Origin: Dysidea avara
Taxonomy: Eukaryota > Porifera > Demospongiae > Dictyoceratida > Dysideidae
Assembly: GCF_963678975.1 (NCBI RefSeq)
Contig: NC_089272.1
Span: 59,408,574 to 59,472,573 of the forward strand
Direction: 5' to 3'
Length of the DNA: 64,000 bases
A program made the position numbers and the translations under genes. Below the pieces are notes generated by a model. It saw nothing but the letters and a program-made list of their open reading frames with translations. It searched no databases and was not told the DNA's origin. How positions within the stretch are numbered: position 1 is the first letter of the stretch; each line of letters starts with the position of its first letter. This document shows positions 43,896-55,775 of the stretch, piece after piece.

Positions 43896-44119
43896 GTGAC
43901 TCAGTCTGCGAAAAGCGGTCTTATAGTCTTTTCAATTGCATGTACTCAGCTACCTGTAACTTGAGTTGTGACCCTGACATTTGGTCCCCTTATACCCCAA
44001 CATAGCACTATGGCTTGGTGTAATATGAAAATTATTAGGTTGAAAACATGAGGAGTTATGATTAGTCAAACGTGACAATTTGGAAAGGTTATAAGACCCC
44101 TTTTCGCAGACCGGGTCAC
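43896..44119. mobile_element. GTGAC-type MITE, 224 bp
   Basis: Left end GTGACTCAGTCTGCGAAAAG and right end CTTTTCGCAGACCGGGTCAC, with reading-through blocks CGGTCTTATAG and TTATAAGACC. Flanks ATAT and ATAC may be a 4-bp duplication with one change. It lies in the 5' region of the membrane gene starting at 43777. Confidence 0.75.
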
Positions 44120-45219
44120 ATACACGTACATGCATACAGTATTTAAATTATATTATTTAACATTTGCATACTGTGTCCTATATATCCAGTTATGCAAATA
44201 CAAATTGTATAATACAGTGTATATAAGCTGTACAACCTAACTGTACAACTTAACTGTAAACTTGAAGCACAAATAAGTACATTAGTATGACAATAGTACT
44301 ATACTACGTATATGCTAAGGTCATTGTTATTAATTTATGCACCATACACACAATAATTATAGCGTTTTACTTACCTTGAGCATATAAATAAAAACAGAGC
44401 TTATGATATGTATGTTCCTCTTGTATTAAACACTTCTAATTATTAGTTACGCTATATGTTGTTTCACACTACTACTACTACTACTACTACTATAAATAGA
44501 ATACAAAACCTGTTTATGTACTACCAAAAAACACTGCTTTATGTTTATTTACATAAGAGGCCACACTGCATTGTGATGTGTCTAATACTGCACCAACAGT
44601 TAACATTTTGTGATTCACTTTCTTCTTCAGTTTCTGTCCATACTTCCACAGAAACAAAGGTATATAGTGGTCTTAAGTGTTCACTCTCCTTATGCAGTTT
44701 GTAACATACAGCTACAGTCTTTCATATGTATCTCCATTGAATCCTTGATGCATTATTATGATATATACATATACTTTCAAGAGTTAATACTATCATAGTT
44801 ACTAAAATGAGATAGGGTACACTGTAGTGTAAGCATGCATACATGTTGACAGATGATAAGGTTTAAAAGTGATTCAATAAATTGTGGTGCTCATGATTAT
44901 TCTCTGTATTCATATCAGTAACAATTTTTTCCCAAAGATGGACAATAAAGAAGGTGTGCTTTTGAATATTATTACATGGCTTCCACAAAACAATGCTTTT
45001 CTCAGTATATACTCAATCCTCACTTCGTACAAGATCAGTAAAATGTTGATTGATTGATCATTGAGTTAAACTCCACCAATCAGACATAGGTGTTCCTCTT
45101 TGGCAGAGAGCCACACATAACAATGGTACACCACACAATGTATACATAGTACATACACAATACAAATTACAATGTGGGGCACTGTTATACAACTGTATAA
45201 CAGGAGTAAGGTTTCTAGT
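44120..45219. other. Gene-free interval with ACT microsatellite
   Basis: Contains (ACT)n at 44468-44492. The short + strand ORFs at 44456 and 44610 and the - strand ORF at 45341-45066 have no recognisable features. Confidence 0.4.
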
Positions 45220-45453
45220 AAAGATTGCTTTACTATCTCACTAAACTTGTACTGCAGATACTGTTTACTTCTTAATACACAAATTTTGTTACTGCAAGAT
45301 GTGTACCTACAACTTGTGTGGCCATGCAGACAATCAGACAACTAGCTAGAATGAAAATATCTCACAGCTGTAATATTGCACCAGCAAGATAACTCTGTGT
45401 TTTAGAAAGTTTGGAAATCCTGTGTTCCGTGTGAGCCAGTCACAATATGATAA
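45220..45453. repeat. Left arm of a 1.9-kb inverted repeat
   Basis: The reverse complement matches 46936-47165 over about 230 bp with scattered changes (shared: TTGTGTGGCCATGCAGACAA, CTCACAGCTGTAATATTGCA). The inner edge reads GAGCCAGTCAC, i.e. a GTGACTGGCTC-type terminus facing the other arm. Confidence 0.75.
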
Positions 45454-46935
45454 TAATAATAAATCACCACTACTATAATGTGACTTGCACACAAGTCACA
45501 GAACCTGCAATTATTAAATTTGTAATTTACCTTGTGACATGTAGCTAACCAGTGATGTACCTGTATGCAAAGTAATTTCAATATAACTAGCCCAAATTAA
45601 TATAATAGCATGAAATTTTGATGATCTAATTACTGTATAATAATACTGTATAACACTTGTGGCTGTACTCCATCATCGTCAGTAGGAGCTGGAACTTGGT
45701 AACAAGTCTCACCATGTTCTCAAGCTAGCACTTCTGAAATGGAGATGGTAAAGCAAGGGAAACAGTGATTGTTAACAATTTGCTGACAGTAGAGCAAAAG
45801 ACATGATTAAGAGTCTAAGGGAATGCTCACAAGAAAAATGTAAACTCTTAATAACTATTTTCTGTTGGTCGGAAGGGGACCATCTGTAACTGTTGGATTA
45901 ATCTCTTATCAGATAAGTATAGAATATTGTTGTGAAGAATATTTCAGTTCAGTTGTCGTAGTCACTGCAAATAGCATGCATGCAAATAAAATCTTTAGCA
46001 TGAGAATATCGTGTGAAAACATAGACCAATATCCTTATCTCCTTTCCACTACCTGCATGTATCCTTTAAACACATTCATATTCAATAGTACCAACCACTG
46101 CTTCAACATCTTTAGTTTACCTATGCTTCACTAAAGGATTACACAAATAGTAAACCAAAAATCCGGAACAAATTAGATATTTAATTAATTTAGGAACTAA
46201 CAGTAAAATTTTAGTGAAGCATAAATAAACTAAAGGTGCTGAAGCAGTGAACCTAGTGGGCCAGTACACATTTCAGCTGTCTTCCACATCAGCATCCTGA
46301 TGACATCAATACCCAATTAAAATCCTAGAGAAGAATTCTTACCTGTACAATTATCATAATTGTCTTCTTGATACGTATAGACATAATTTTAATGATGCCA
46401 ATTGTGTGTCTCATTCAAAACAATTGCTTGTACAATGGTACTCAAATTGCACTTAAAATCTAGTGTACTATGTATGTAGCTACTACAAAAATGTCATCAG
46501 GTCCGACAAAACTGTGTCTATTCCAAAATATCAAAAATACCAAGAAATACCGTAATTATTCAGAAGTTTGTAGCTCACCAATGGCTGAAATTAAGTTTAT
46601 CAAATTTTCCACAACTTAAATTGCATTCAATGATACAAAGAAGGTTGTAAATGGACAAGACTAGTCTTACTTTGCAAACTACTATGTAACTATACCCAGC
46701 AGTTACCTTTTAATAAGATCATCTATGCACAAACAGCTTAGCTGTAAACAAGGATGCTACCTTCAAAAGCCTAGGTGAAAAAAGATGTGAAATTAAAGGT
46801 GGCAGCCAAGAAATAGCTGCAATGAAATCAATTTCTTTGGATATCATTAAAATTGACATTGTAAATATTAAAACTGACATCTAAGGGCTGCTGACCGGGT
46901 TAAACTGACAAGCAACATTAATTATTATTATCATA
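45454..46935. other. Spacer between the inverted arms
   Basis: No gene recognised. A smaller inverted repeat (46060-46140 against 46175-46260, sharing TTTAGT..ATGCTTCACTAAA) lies near the centre. The ORF at 45865-46134 (89 codons) spans part of it and looks random. Confidence 0.45.
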
Positions 46936-47165
46936 CTGTGACTGGCTCGCATGGCACATAGGATTTCCAAACTTTCTAAAACACCGAATCATCTTGCTGG
47001 TGCAATATTACAGCTGTGAGATATTTTCATTCTAGCTATAGTTGTCTGATTGTCTGCATGGCCACACAAGTTGTAGGTACACATTTTGCAGTAACAAAAC
47101 CTATCTTGCGTATCAAGAAGTAAACAGTATCTGTAGCACAAGTTTAGTGACATAGCAAAGCAATC
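46936..47165. repeat. Right arm of a 1.9-kb inverted repeat
   Basis: Partner of 45220-45453. It begins GTGACTGGCTCGC, a terminus similar to the GTGAC MITE family. The two termini face each other, so this looks like two fragmentary copies in inverted orientation rather than one simple element. Confidence 0.75.
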
Positions 47166-47489
47166 TATACCCCTACCACCTTTGATTTCACAACCATGCA
47201 GGATTATCAAGGCTCATGCACTTTTTCTACAACTTGTATTAATTGACATTCTCTAGTGACTGTTGTGAATTTTGAATTTATTATGACATTTCCATTGATG
47301 GAAATTCATCGCCAACTTTAACTAGCAATAGTGCCCCAATTGATGGTGCAATATATTGTACTAATTTTTGTGAAATCAAACTACAGTACTTATTCTAGTG
47401 TAGAAGGATTAATTAATTAATTAATTGTTTTGATGATGAAGACAATGATGTCTTATATACCAACTTCTAATTTACAGAATATCAAAATG

Positions 47490-47751
47490 AAACTGTTGCC
47501 AATGTTAATCAAGTTTGTTCTTAAATAAAAAACACATTTGGTGACTGTACTATGTCTCTTGGGAGACTGTTCCTAACAATGACCACTCTTTGAGAAAAGC
47601 TAATAAGCACACAATACTGCTGATTCAATTCCCTCCTGCAATCCAACCTAATATTCATAGAAGATACATAATCATATCTGCAAGATTTAGTTACAATACA
47701 GCAGTGTGGAATGGTGGATCCATGCATCTCAGTAAGACCTTCAGCTAACAT
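47490..47751 (-). pseudogene. Fragment of a non-LTR reverse transcriptase C-terminus
   Basis: The - strand frame (47751-47521) contains SFSQRVVIVRNSLPRDIVQS, the usual end of CR1-like ORF2 proteins (F..RVV..WN.LP..VV). It is preceded by a region resembling the linker before it. Only the last 70 or so residues survive. Confidence 0.6.
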
Positions 47752-48438
47752 ATAAACATAGCTGTGATGTTACATTTCTTTAGAGCAGTGCTAATTTCCA
47801 TGGCAGAACCACACATGGTGAACTAACTGCAAGTACCAAAGCTAAAGTTAAGTCCTCTGTTATCCAAACACCTCCATGTTCATGATTGCTCAATTAGAGT
47901 AATTTGTTCTATTATAGGAATTGGTATTAATTTTCTTCTTAGTGGCACTGTATGACATTGTTGAGTAAATCATCTATTGCATAATAAAGTGTGCATAATG
48001 ATGATTCATTGTGGTTATACCTTAATCTGTACTTCTATCCAGATGGTAAACTAAACAATGCTTCAGCAATGTGCCACACAAGCATAACATAATGTGCCCT
48101 GTATACAGAAATGTGGGTAGAGAAGAGTATCTCCTTTGAAGACCTGTCTTGCTTACAGTTCAGTACTATTAGAGTAGCGGAACAGTAGCAGAACAAGTGT
48201 ATCTTGCATAAAAACTGTTACAGCTGCTCCATGACTCTGACAGCCCAGATGAAAACTTATATAGCATACACACCAGATCAATGATTCAATGTTATAATGT
48301 AATTGGCTAAAATGTATATAATTATTGTCATGATTGCATTGTGCACCAGTGTTATAATTAATACTTATAATTTATTGAGTTGTATGTCATATTATGTATA
48401 GGCAAGGTCAATTTCTGTACTACAATAATAAATACAGT
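47752..48438. other. Gene-free interval
   Basis: Contains one weak CTCAATTAGAGTA-type motif pair (about 47888-47915). No ORF or element recognised. Confidence 0.4.
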
Positions 48439-48920
48439 ACAAGTACACAGAAAAATTTGGAATATTCAACTAGAGTAGGGACCATAGCACATCTACAAAA
48501 AGTACTGAAACAAGCTGGAGTAGTGCATGATACAGTAAAACAATAAGAAATGTTATATCCCTACTGTGCATTCCATTAAAATGTATGGGGAGCTGTGAAG
48601 ACAAAATGTACTATTTTTTCAGTTTTAAAGCAGTGTGCATGCCAAAGTAATTAATTCCAGCCAAACAAATTATATATTTCTGAGATCGGCAATCAATACC
48701 CTATCTATTGAGCATATAAAAAGTCCATTTTTCCAAAATTTAAAAGCGGGCTGGAATTCCTAATTATGATATCTTGAACACAGTAGGGATATAACACTTA
48801 AGCTTCTTGTTATTTTACTGTGATTTAATATTGTGCACTACTCCAGCTTGTTTCAGTACTTTTTATCGATGTTATGGTCCCTACTCTAGTTGAAAATTCC
48901 AAATTTTTCTGTGTACTTGT
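48439..48920. mobile_element. 482-bp MITE with ACAAGTACACAG ends
   Basis: Outer inverted ends ACAAGTACACAGAAAAATTT and its reverse complement. Homology of the arms continues for about 110 bp (AACTAGAGTAGGGACCATA, TACTGAAACAAGCTGGAGTA, TATATCCCTACTGTG). The centre has no coding capacity. No clear target duplication was found. Confidence 0.75.
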
Positions 48921-48965
48921 TTGTTAACTTTATTTTGTAAATAATTATTATGACTGGTGAACCCA

Positions 48966-49262
48966 TGCATACCGCATCTGAAATGGCACCGCACGCCCCA
49001 ATTATTATCGTCTGAAAAGTAAAGTATCTTCGTTGTCAACTATATGTTCAACCCGTTATGCAGCATTTTGAATCAAGAATTGTTCAAAAAGCACCTTTGC
49101 AATCCATGCATACCAAAATAAATGGTGCCACGTGCCCCAGTTATATCAATTATCATCTGAAAAGTGAAGTATTTATTACGCTTCGTTGTCAGCTATGTTC
49201 AACCCATTACACAGCAGTACAAATCAAGGACTGTTATGAAAAGTACCTCTGCTATCAAAATA
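48966..49262 (+). repeat. Two-unit tandem repeat of about 140 bp
   Basis: CATGCATACC..GCACGCCCCA..ATTATC..TCTGAAAAGT..CTTCGTTGTCA..TATGTTCAACCC..GCAG occurs twice in direct order (from 48966 and from about 49107) at roughly 80% identity. ORFs starting at 49058 and 49164 cross the second unit and are not supported as genes. Confidence 0.65.
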
Positions 49263-50327
49263 GCCAGTATGACAAATATGGACAATTTCCATTACGAAGG
49301 GAAGCCATCACATGCTACGTATCACCAAATCAACACTTTTCACTGTCAGCAAAGGATGAATGGGACACAAAAGAGACACTGGTCAGTCCATGAAGAATGC
49401 ATTGTACATACTGCGGTATGCCAAAAGGCACCTGTTGGGCCAAAGCAATGTCAAACAGTGAAACAATCAAGCCTGTAGCCTTAGCCATTATGGAGTTACG
49501 CTTGTCTGAAGGCATCAGTCAGTCAGTCAGATACTCGGTCAGTCAGTCAGTAGAAAATTCTGTTATAAATTCCGTAGCAACTTGTTGAAAGCGTTTCTGG
49601 TCGATCTGAAAGCTTGTTTGGGCTTAGTTTTACCTAACCAATACTGCCTCATTGTCATCAGAAGAAATCGAGGCTGTTTTTGAGTGATATTATTTCGTGG
49701 GACACGCCTACTCCTTTGTGGTCCCTACTATACAGTACTATCATACTGTGTGATTACAATAGTAGTCAGTTATAGGAAAGTACTCCATGGTATAGCTGCT
49801 CCTTATTGTATTGTATTTGCAAACACAGTGTGAACCTCTTCTGATTTAGGGAATCAAAGTTGCTACAAGGTGAGCACTGTACAAACCTATAGAGAGTATA
49901 TTAGTTGAAATGTTTAGAATAAAAGTTTCACTTATTTTGTTATTCCTCTATTTCGTATTCTGGACTCCTGGTTGTATCATTGCTTCACTGGTGTGTGTTC
50001 TATTAGAGTAGTTGTGGAATTTTATTCCTTCCTAGGCAACTGCATAACAAGTTTATGTATGAAAAATATAGTTATTTCATGTGATTATTTTTCTTCTTGG
50101 GGGTTGATTTGCACTAAACCTCACCACTGTGCGTTCCATTGGAGTAGATGTACGTATGTTCTATTAGTCTAAGAAAAGTTCCAATTCTTCTTAGAGAAAT
50201 GGAAGCTAGTTTTCTTCACAGTAAACCTCAGAGGATGAAAGTGTAGGTTAGTGTGAAATAAATGGCTCTTCATTATGCTCCTGACAACAGTAGATATGTG
50301 TGGATGATTTTGGGAATAGAAATTACA
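49263..50327. other. Gene-free interval with CAGT microsatellite
   Basis: A (CAGT)n run lies at about 49517-49553. ORFs of 60-110 codons in this interval are of simple composition or lack domains. Confidence 0.4.
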
Positions 50328-50331
50328 CAAT

Positions 50332-51047
50332 GTGACTGGATTTTGGAAAAACGATCCAAATCGCACATTAGAAGTTTCGAGATAAACGGTTTTAAAGAAT
50401 TGAAGCCAGCATAACTCCCCAGGGATAGCAAGCACGCGTATGACATTTACACAAAAGATGCATCAATCTGTTACCTTTCAAGCCACTTCCAGTACTTGGA
50501 GCTGCTTGTACAGTTTCCCGCCAAATAAGATAGAAAATCTGAGCAGTTGGACGAGCGAAGTAGTATCACGAGTGCTCACAAAGGGGTGGAGGCTGAGGGG
50601 TGGAGGCTGGGGGGTGGAGGCTGGGGGGTGGAGGCTGGGGGGTGGAGGCTGGGGGGTGGAGGCTGGGGGGTGGTGGGGAGGGCAAGAGATAGACCTCAAA
50701 ATGGAGGCAGACCACGATTGGAGTCCAGACACGAGATTACAGGGCTGTGCTGGCTCCTTAGTGGCTGACATGTAGCAAAATCAACAGAGAACACGTCTGG
50801 CCAACATTATAAGGCTGTCCACCAGTAAACCACTGATTCTTGCCAAGCCAGGTCCCTCACAAGGCCTGAAACCGCCATTTGAGCACGCCACACCACCCAG
50901 AAAAGACGTGTGTAAAAACCAGCCTCGTGTAGTTTGAGTAGTGCTGAGGGTCAAAACTTGTAGTACGATAGTGTAGCTATCCACTGGAGGTGTTAGTTTG
51001 ATTTTGCCTGATGTGCGATTTGGATCGGTTCTGTAAAATCTGGTCAC
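50332..51047. mobile_element. GTGAC-type MITE with CAAT duplication
   Basis: 716 bp. Left GTGACTGGATTTTGG, then AACGATCCAAATCGCACAT. Right is its inverted copy (ATGTGCGATTTGGATCGG, then AAAATCTGGTCAC). CAAT flanks both sides exactly (50328-50331, 51048-51051), the same 4-bp duplication length as the copy in the transposase gene. It contains a G-rich minisatellite. Confidence 0.8.
50583..50680 (+). repeat. G-rich 14-bp minisatellite
   Basis: The unit GGTGGAGGCTGGGG is repeated about seven times. The + strand has many runs of four to six G, so it could fold as a G-quadruplex. Three overlapping ORFs (+ and -) read through it and are artefacts of the repeat. Confidence 0.85.
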
Positions 51048-51051
51048 CAAT

Positions 51052-52825
51052 AGAGTGCAGACCAACTCTGATGATAGATATCGAGTGCTTGAAACACCCT
51101 CAAGAAAGTCAAGAATTTATTATACACTCTGGAAAACAATTGCAGTGGGTAACAATTTTCACAGAAAACTGAATAGTAACTAATGTGAAATTCTTTAGAG
51201 TGGTTGACTACTTCATTAAAGTAAATTAATTGATCTGTTCTACTATCTAACAGGACCAATAAAATCTCCACCTGTGCTCTGAAAACTTCATAATTAACAA
51301 CACTAACCTGTTATTCAAGTCAGCCACCTCTTTCACTCCCTTCACCAGCCTCTGGTTCGATGATATCCAAATACACTAATAAATTTATATGCAGGTATAG
51401 TGTATTTACAGCTGCATTAATTTTACAGTGTATTAATTATAGTGATGCCAATTATGTGCAGGTACTCTTTGAAGTCAGCTTGCTGTGTGTGGTTGGATTT
51501 GGATTACCAACTTCATGGAGAGTCTGCCAGAACACCAGATAAAGTGAAGTTTCCAATATAGCTTAAGTTACTACACTGATAATACTGCGAGTACTAAGTT
51601 GCTCCCTTCTCTTGCTCCCTTCTCTTGCTCCCTTCTCTTGCTCCCTTGTACTTACAGGATGTGGTATTGTAGACTTTGAACTATATAGAGACAATAATCT
51701 GTAAGTATGTAGACTAATGTTCATGAATAAAATTAGCTATTTTTAGTTTCTTGTACTTGATACTTATTTTAGTAACTTTTAATTTCCTTTGTAGTTCTAG
51801 AACATTCTCTTAGTGTGACTATATAAATGTGTGCTGTTTGTAATACTTTCAGAGTGTGAATTAAAGTGAATTAGCTATAATCTTATTGATGTGAACTTAG
51901 CTTTAGTAAATTAGCTACTACTAAGATATCACACAGGACAATGTTTACGCCATAAACAGGCTGAAAATTAATCAAACTGTATTAAAGTTACAATGGGTAA
52001 ATAGTTTTACAAGAGTAAACTGTACACTAGGCAAACAAGTTTGAATTTCTTGTCAAGATTGAGATACTCTAATAGAGCAGTCACTATTCTAATAATACAC
52101 AGTACAGTAGTAACTGAATATTGTAATCAGGGATCATAAAATATATTACCAGAAACCAGCCTCACAATACATTCATGGTGCCTTAACAGTATTGGATTTA
52201 GCCAGCTAGCTTAAATTTGATCGTAATTTTATACATTCAATTGTAAATGTAAGTTGTACGTATACATTTTTTGGCTGTAGGCACTAGTTGCCCACAGACC
52301 TTTAATGCAGGCCTTGCCTACATTAAAAAGCAAAAAAAAAAATGAACAAATAAAATAAAACCATGGAATTCCATTCTCTAGCAGAATAAAATTTTGCCTT
52401 CCTCCCCTTCAAGACTCCTTTGCCCCCCCAAACAGTGTCTCTTAGATACACCTACGTATGGGTAGTTGGAAAAGGTGGATACGACAGAGATTCCAGCCTC
52501 TCAACAATTTTAGGAGTGAGACCTCACACACTACCAGCAATGTGGACTAGACTCAAGTGCAGCTCCAGGATTTTTAGCAATTGAAGACCAAAAATAATAA
52601 AAATTGAATAATAATAAAATTAATAAAAAGGTCATAAAAAAGCACAGGGCTGTTCAATTTTTAGCACACAATTTTTAGCACAGGGCTAATTGTGAAGCAG
52701 ATCAGGTGTGAGAAATGCGTGAGAGCTAAGCTGAAAGAGTGAGAAACAGAGTGTTAGGCGTGAGAGCGTGAGATTACTAGCCAAAGAGTGAGACTCACGC
52801 CTAATGCGATCAATGTATTGCCCCA
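51052..52825. other. Gene-free interval with minisatellite and dispersed repeats
   Basis: Contains a 13-bp minisatellite (GCTCCCTTCTCTT, about 3.6 units, 51601-51647) and a CTCTAATAGAGCAGTCA motif at 52067. A 100-bp segment (52363-52460: CATGGAATTCCATTCTCTAG, later CAGTGTCTCTTAGATACACC) is repeated at 55023-55125. A region of GTGAGA/GCGTGAGAG words lies at 52700-52800. No gene. Confidence 0.45.
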
Positions 52826-53095
52826 CCACCCCCCCTCGGACGTAAGTGGGGCTTTACAGGGGGAATTGACACGAAACTGCTGCCCCACTATGGGGCATTT
52901 GACGATCGTTCATTAAGCGCCCAAATATTTTTTGTTGTAGCTAACTTTCTTCACTATGTCAAATCCCGAGTAAATCCCGCGTTGCAACTGGGGCCAACGG
53001 TGGAGATTTGACATGATAGGTTTGCCCTACTATGGGGCATTTGACATTTGACTGTGTCAAATCCCCACTATAGCCCCATATATGCCCGAGGGGGG
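52826..53095. mobile_element. Small MITE with CCCCCTCGGAC ends
   Basis: CCCCCTCGGACGTAAGTGGGG and AATTGACAC on the left pair with GTGTCAAATCCCC, AGCCCC and GCCCGAGGGGG on the right. Inside, CCCCACTATGGGGCATTTGAC occurs twice in direct order (from about 52884 and 53027). Exact ends are blurred by the flanking C and G runs. Confidence 0.6.
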
Positions 53096-53104
53096 GGGGG
53101 GGGG

Positions 53105-53658
53105 GGGCGGATCTAGGGGGGTTTCTGAGGTTTCCAGAAACTGGTCAAGTGTATTCAGGTAATCAAAATTATATTTTACAGTGATTTGCAATGGTACAAA
53201 TTAAAGTTCAGATCGAAATACTCTAATAGAGCAGTCAACCACTCTAACAGAACAGCCACATTTTCTATTTCTGTAAGTAACTAGCTAGCTACTTTATTTA
53301 CCTGTGCCAACACAGTAAAAAATTGTCCAAAATCTTATAACAGAATGTTAAAATCTGAAAATCTTCCTGGGTGCATGTGCCAAGACCCCCAGAATGACAT
53401 CCATGTCTGTCAAATGTCAAATTTGCTCTGTCCCTTAACTCTTTAGTCTGCACCTGATACTATACCAGAAGCAAGCACAATTAAGCAGCCTTCATTATAC
53501 CTAACATAATTCTATTTTAAACTGTTAATTGATTGCTACCAGATTCAATTTCAAATTACACAATTTTCTGGAAAATCTTTCCCCCATACCCCCTAGGTTT
53601 AAATCTGTGTATAGCAAAAGTTTGGAAACCAGTCACCAAAATTCCTGGATCCGCCCTT
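53105..53658 (+). mobile_element. GCGGATCTAGG-type MITE
   Basis: Starts GGCGGATCTAGGGGGGTTTC and ends AAATTCCTGGATCCGCCCTTG, the same end design as 62463-62805. It carries the motif pair ATACTCTAATAGAGCAGTCA and ACTCTAACAGAACAGCCACA at 53218-53262. A G run at the left boundary hides the exact end. Confidence 0.6.
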
Positions 53659-53704
53659 GAATGGGGCGATACATTGATAGGTGTGCATAATGCGTGCGAG
53701 TTGG

Positions 53705-54350
53705 CATGTCTGCATACGGTCGGACGCGGACACGGACATTTTAAAAATACACTTTTACATTTACAAAACAGTTATTTTTCATACCTAACGTCGTTTTTAC
53801 AGCAGCATTCGCTTCCAGACCCAGGCGTAGATCTTGTCATAGCGCTTATCCATTTATAAGCGCATGTGCGAAGGGTAGACTAGCACTCTCAAGGCTATAT
53901 ACAATATAGTGTTGTACACGTGCTGTAGAAATCTAATTCAGTGTCATAGAAGCTGGCATGTCCCAACCTAATCTCGTAGGCCAAAATCCTTGAAACCCTC
54001 AACGCTTGGTATAAGCGCCTGCGCCTTATACTAAAAAGCGTAAGATTGTGGATTTGTCCTGCTAAGCTAAATTGCATGGGGCTCATCTCTCGATATAAAT
54101 CTCTGTATTAGACTTTAGAGTATGCATGTACGTGTACAACACTGTATGGTCTTGGGAATTCTGTGGAGTGCTGGTTAGTCCTTCGCACGTGCGCTTATAA
54201 ATGGATAAGTGCTATGACAAGAATTCGCCTGGGTCTGGAAGGGAATACTGCTGTAAAAACAATGTCAGGTATAAAAAATAACTGTTGTATAAATGTAAAA
54301 GTGCTTTTTGAAAAATGCCCTCGTCCGATCGTATCCGCTTTTTCCAACTA
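53705..54350. mobile_element. Foldback element with arms of about 220 bp
   Basis: 53705-53927 and 54130-54350 are inverted copies (GGTCGGACGCGGACA-like outer end; CCATTTATAAGCGCA, TCCAGACCCAGGCG, TTGTACACGTGC). The loop of about 200 bp holds a second small hairpin (CGCTTGGTATAAGCGCCTGC, then CTTATACTAAAAAGCG). No coding capacity. Confidence 0.7.
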
Positions 54351-54389
54351 GCTACCCCCTATAAAGGATCTATGCCCCTACGTATGTAG

Positions 54390-54785
54390 GAGCTGCATGC
54401 TGAGGTGTTAAAACTGTAAATGACCCGTGAATTGCAGTGAGGACCTTGCTACATGGCTGATTAAAAAAATTGAGATGATTTACTGGAGGTTTGGAGATCC
54501 AGAGAAGTGAGGACTAAATGATATTATGGAACAAACTGCAGATGTCACAGTGTAGCTGGCAATACAGACTTTCATGTGGAGGGAAAACTATAGCCCCTGT
54601 GACTGATTTATGGCATGTAGTAAATGTGTTCTCTCAGAGTTGTTTTAACTTCATAGGTTCATAACATCCATGAATGAAATTCAATTCACTCTAAATAGGC
54701 GTCCAAAGCTGGTACTTGATATGTTTCAGGCAGTGTACACTGTAGCTCAGTATGAATATGGCAACACCATGCAAATTAATGGTTT
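54390..54785 (+). repeat. Direct repeat, first copy
   Basis: Matches 55120-55775 in the same orientation. Shared words include TTGAGATGATTTACTGGAGG, TAAATGATATTATGG, CTCAGAGTTGTTTTAACTTC and CAGGCAGTGTACACTGTAG. Not coding. Confidence 0.65.
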
Positions 54786-55022
54786 GTTTTTAAATTTAGA
54801 GTACTGAGTCCACTTAACTGCTTGATCTGGCACAGAAACTACTTTCGGGCATGCTTTTTCAAAGTATACACTTAGTTAGAAACTATATCAAAAGTGCTTA
54901 TAAGCAGTCTATTTTCTTCTAAGAAGATATAAATCCAACTAGTTTCTTAGAATGTAAGTATCCTTTATTCATCAAGTTTAAAGCAACAAAAGTTGTGAGA
55001 AAGAATGTAGTTTGAATGTGTA

Positions 55023-55775
55023 CCATGGAATTCCATTCTCTAGCGGAATAAACTTCTAAATTTTTTTGCCCCCCTTCAGGACTCCTGTCCCCCGAACAGT
55101 GTCTCCTAGATATACCTATGAGTGCTGAGGTGTTACAATGATAAATGTCACATGAATTACAGTGAGGATTATGAAGGCCTTGCTATACATGGTTGACAAA
55201 TAATTGAGATGATTTACTGGAGGTTTGGATATCCAGTGGTCTAAATGATATTATGGGACTAACTGCAGATGTCATGGTGTGGCTGGCAATATGGACTTGC
55301 ATGTGGAGGGAAGCTGAAATGGAACTAATAATTCACCAATGACATCTGAGGTAAGATAGTAGATGAACAGTCATATTCATAGTCTTGAACAATTCTACTG
55401 ACTTGATGCTTTTGGTCAACTTCAAAGTCCCTGCATCCTTTCTTTGATTTCTGGCATGCACTAAACATGTTCCTCAGAGTTGTTTTAACTTCATATAGGC
55501 TCATCACTTCCATGCATGGAATTCAACTCTATAGGTGTCCTGAGCCTTTCTTGCTTTTCTGTGCTTTATGATGTGCTAAGCACTTTTCACATTTGGCACA
55601 GTGATTTTATCATCAACTTTGTTTAAATCTGGGTTCGAATAACTTTAATCACACTTGTTATCTTTGTCAAGATGTGAGGTATTTATTATAAATTGTGTAT
55701 ATATTTTGAGTGAGAGCTGGCACTTGATATGTATGTTTCAGGCAGTGTACACTGTAGGTATACAGCAACACCATC
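55023..55775 (+). repeat. Direct repeat, second copy, longer
   Basis: From 55120 on it repeats 54390-54785 with insertions. The preceding 55023-55125 repeats 52363-52460. At 55590-55640, words resembling tRNA A and B boxes (TGGCACAGTGA, GGTTCGAATAA) occur but do not form a credible tRNA. Confidence 0.6.

Noticed and set aside
50440-50775. Three overlapping ORFs on both strands with Gly/Trp- or Pro-rich repeats
   Set aside because: They are translations of the G-rich minisatellite.
55590-55645. tRNA-like A-box and B-box words
   Set aside because: No acceptor stem, anticodon stem or consistent clover-leaf could be drawn.
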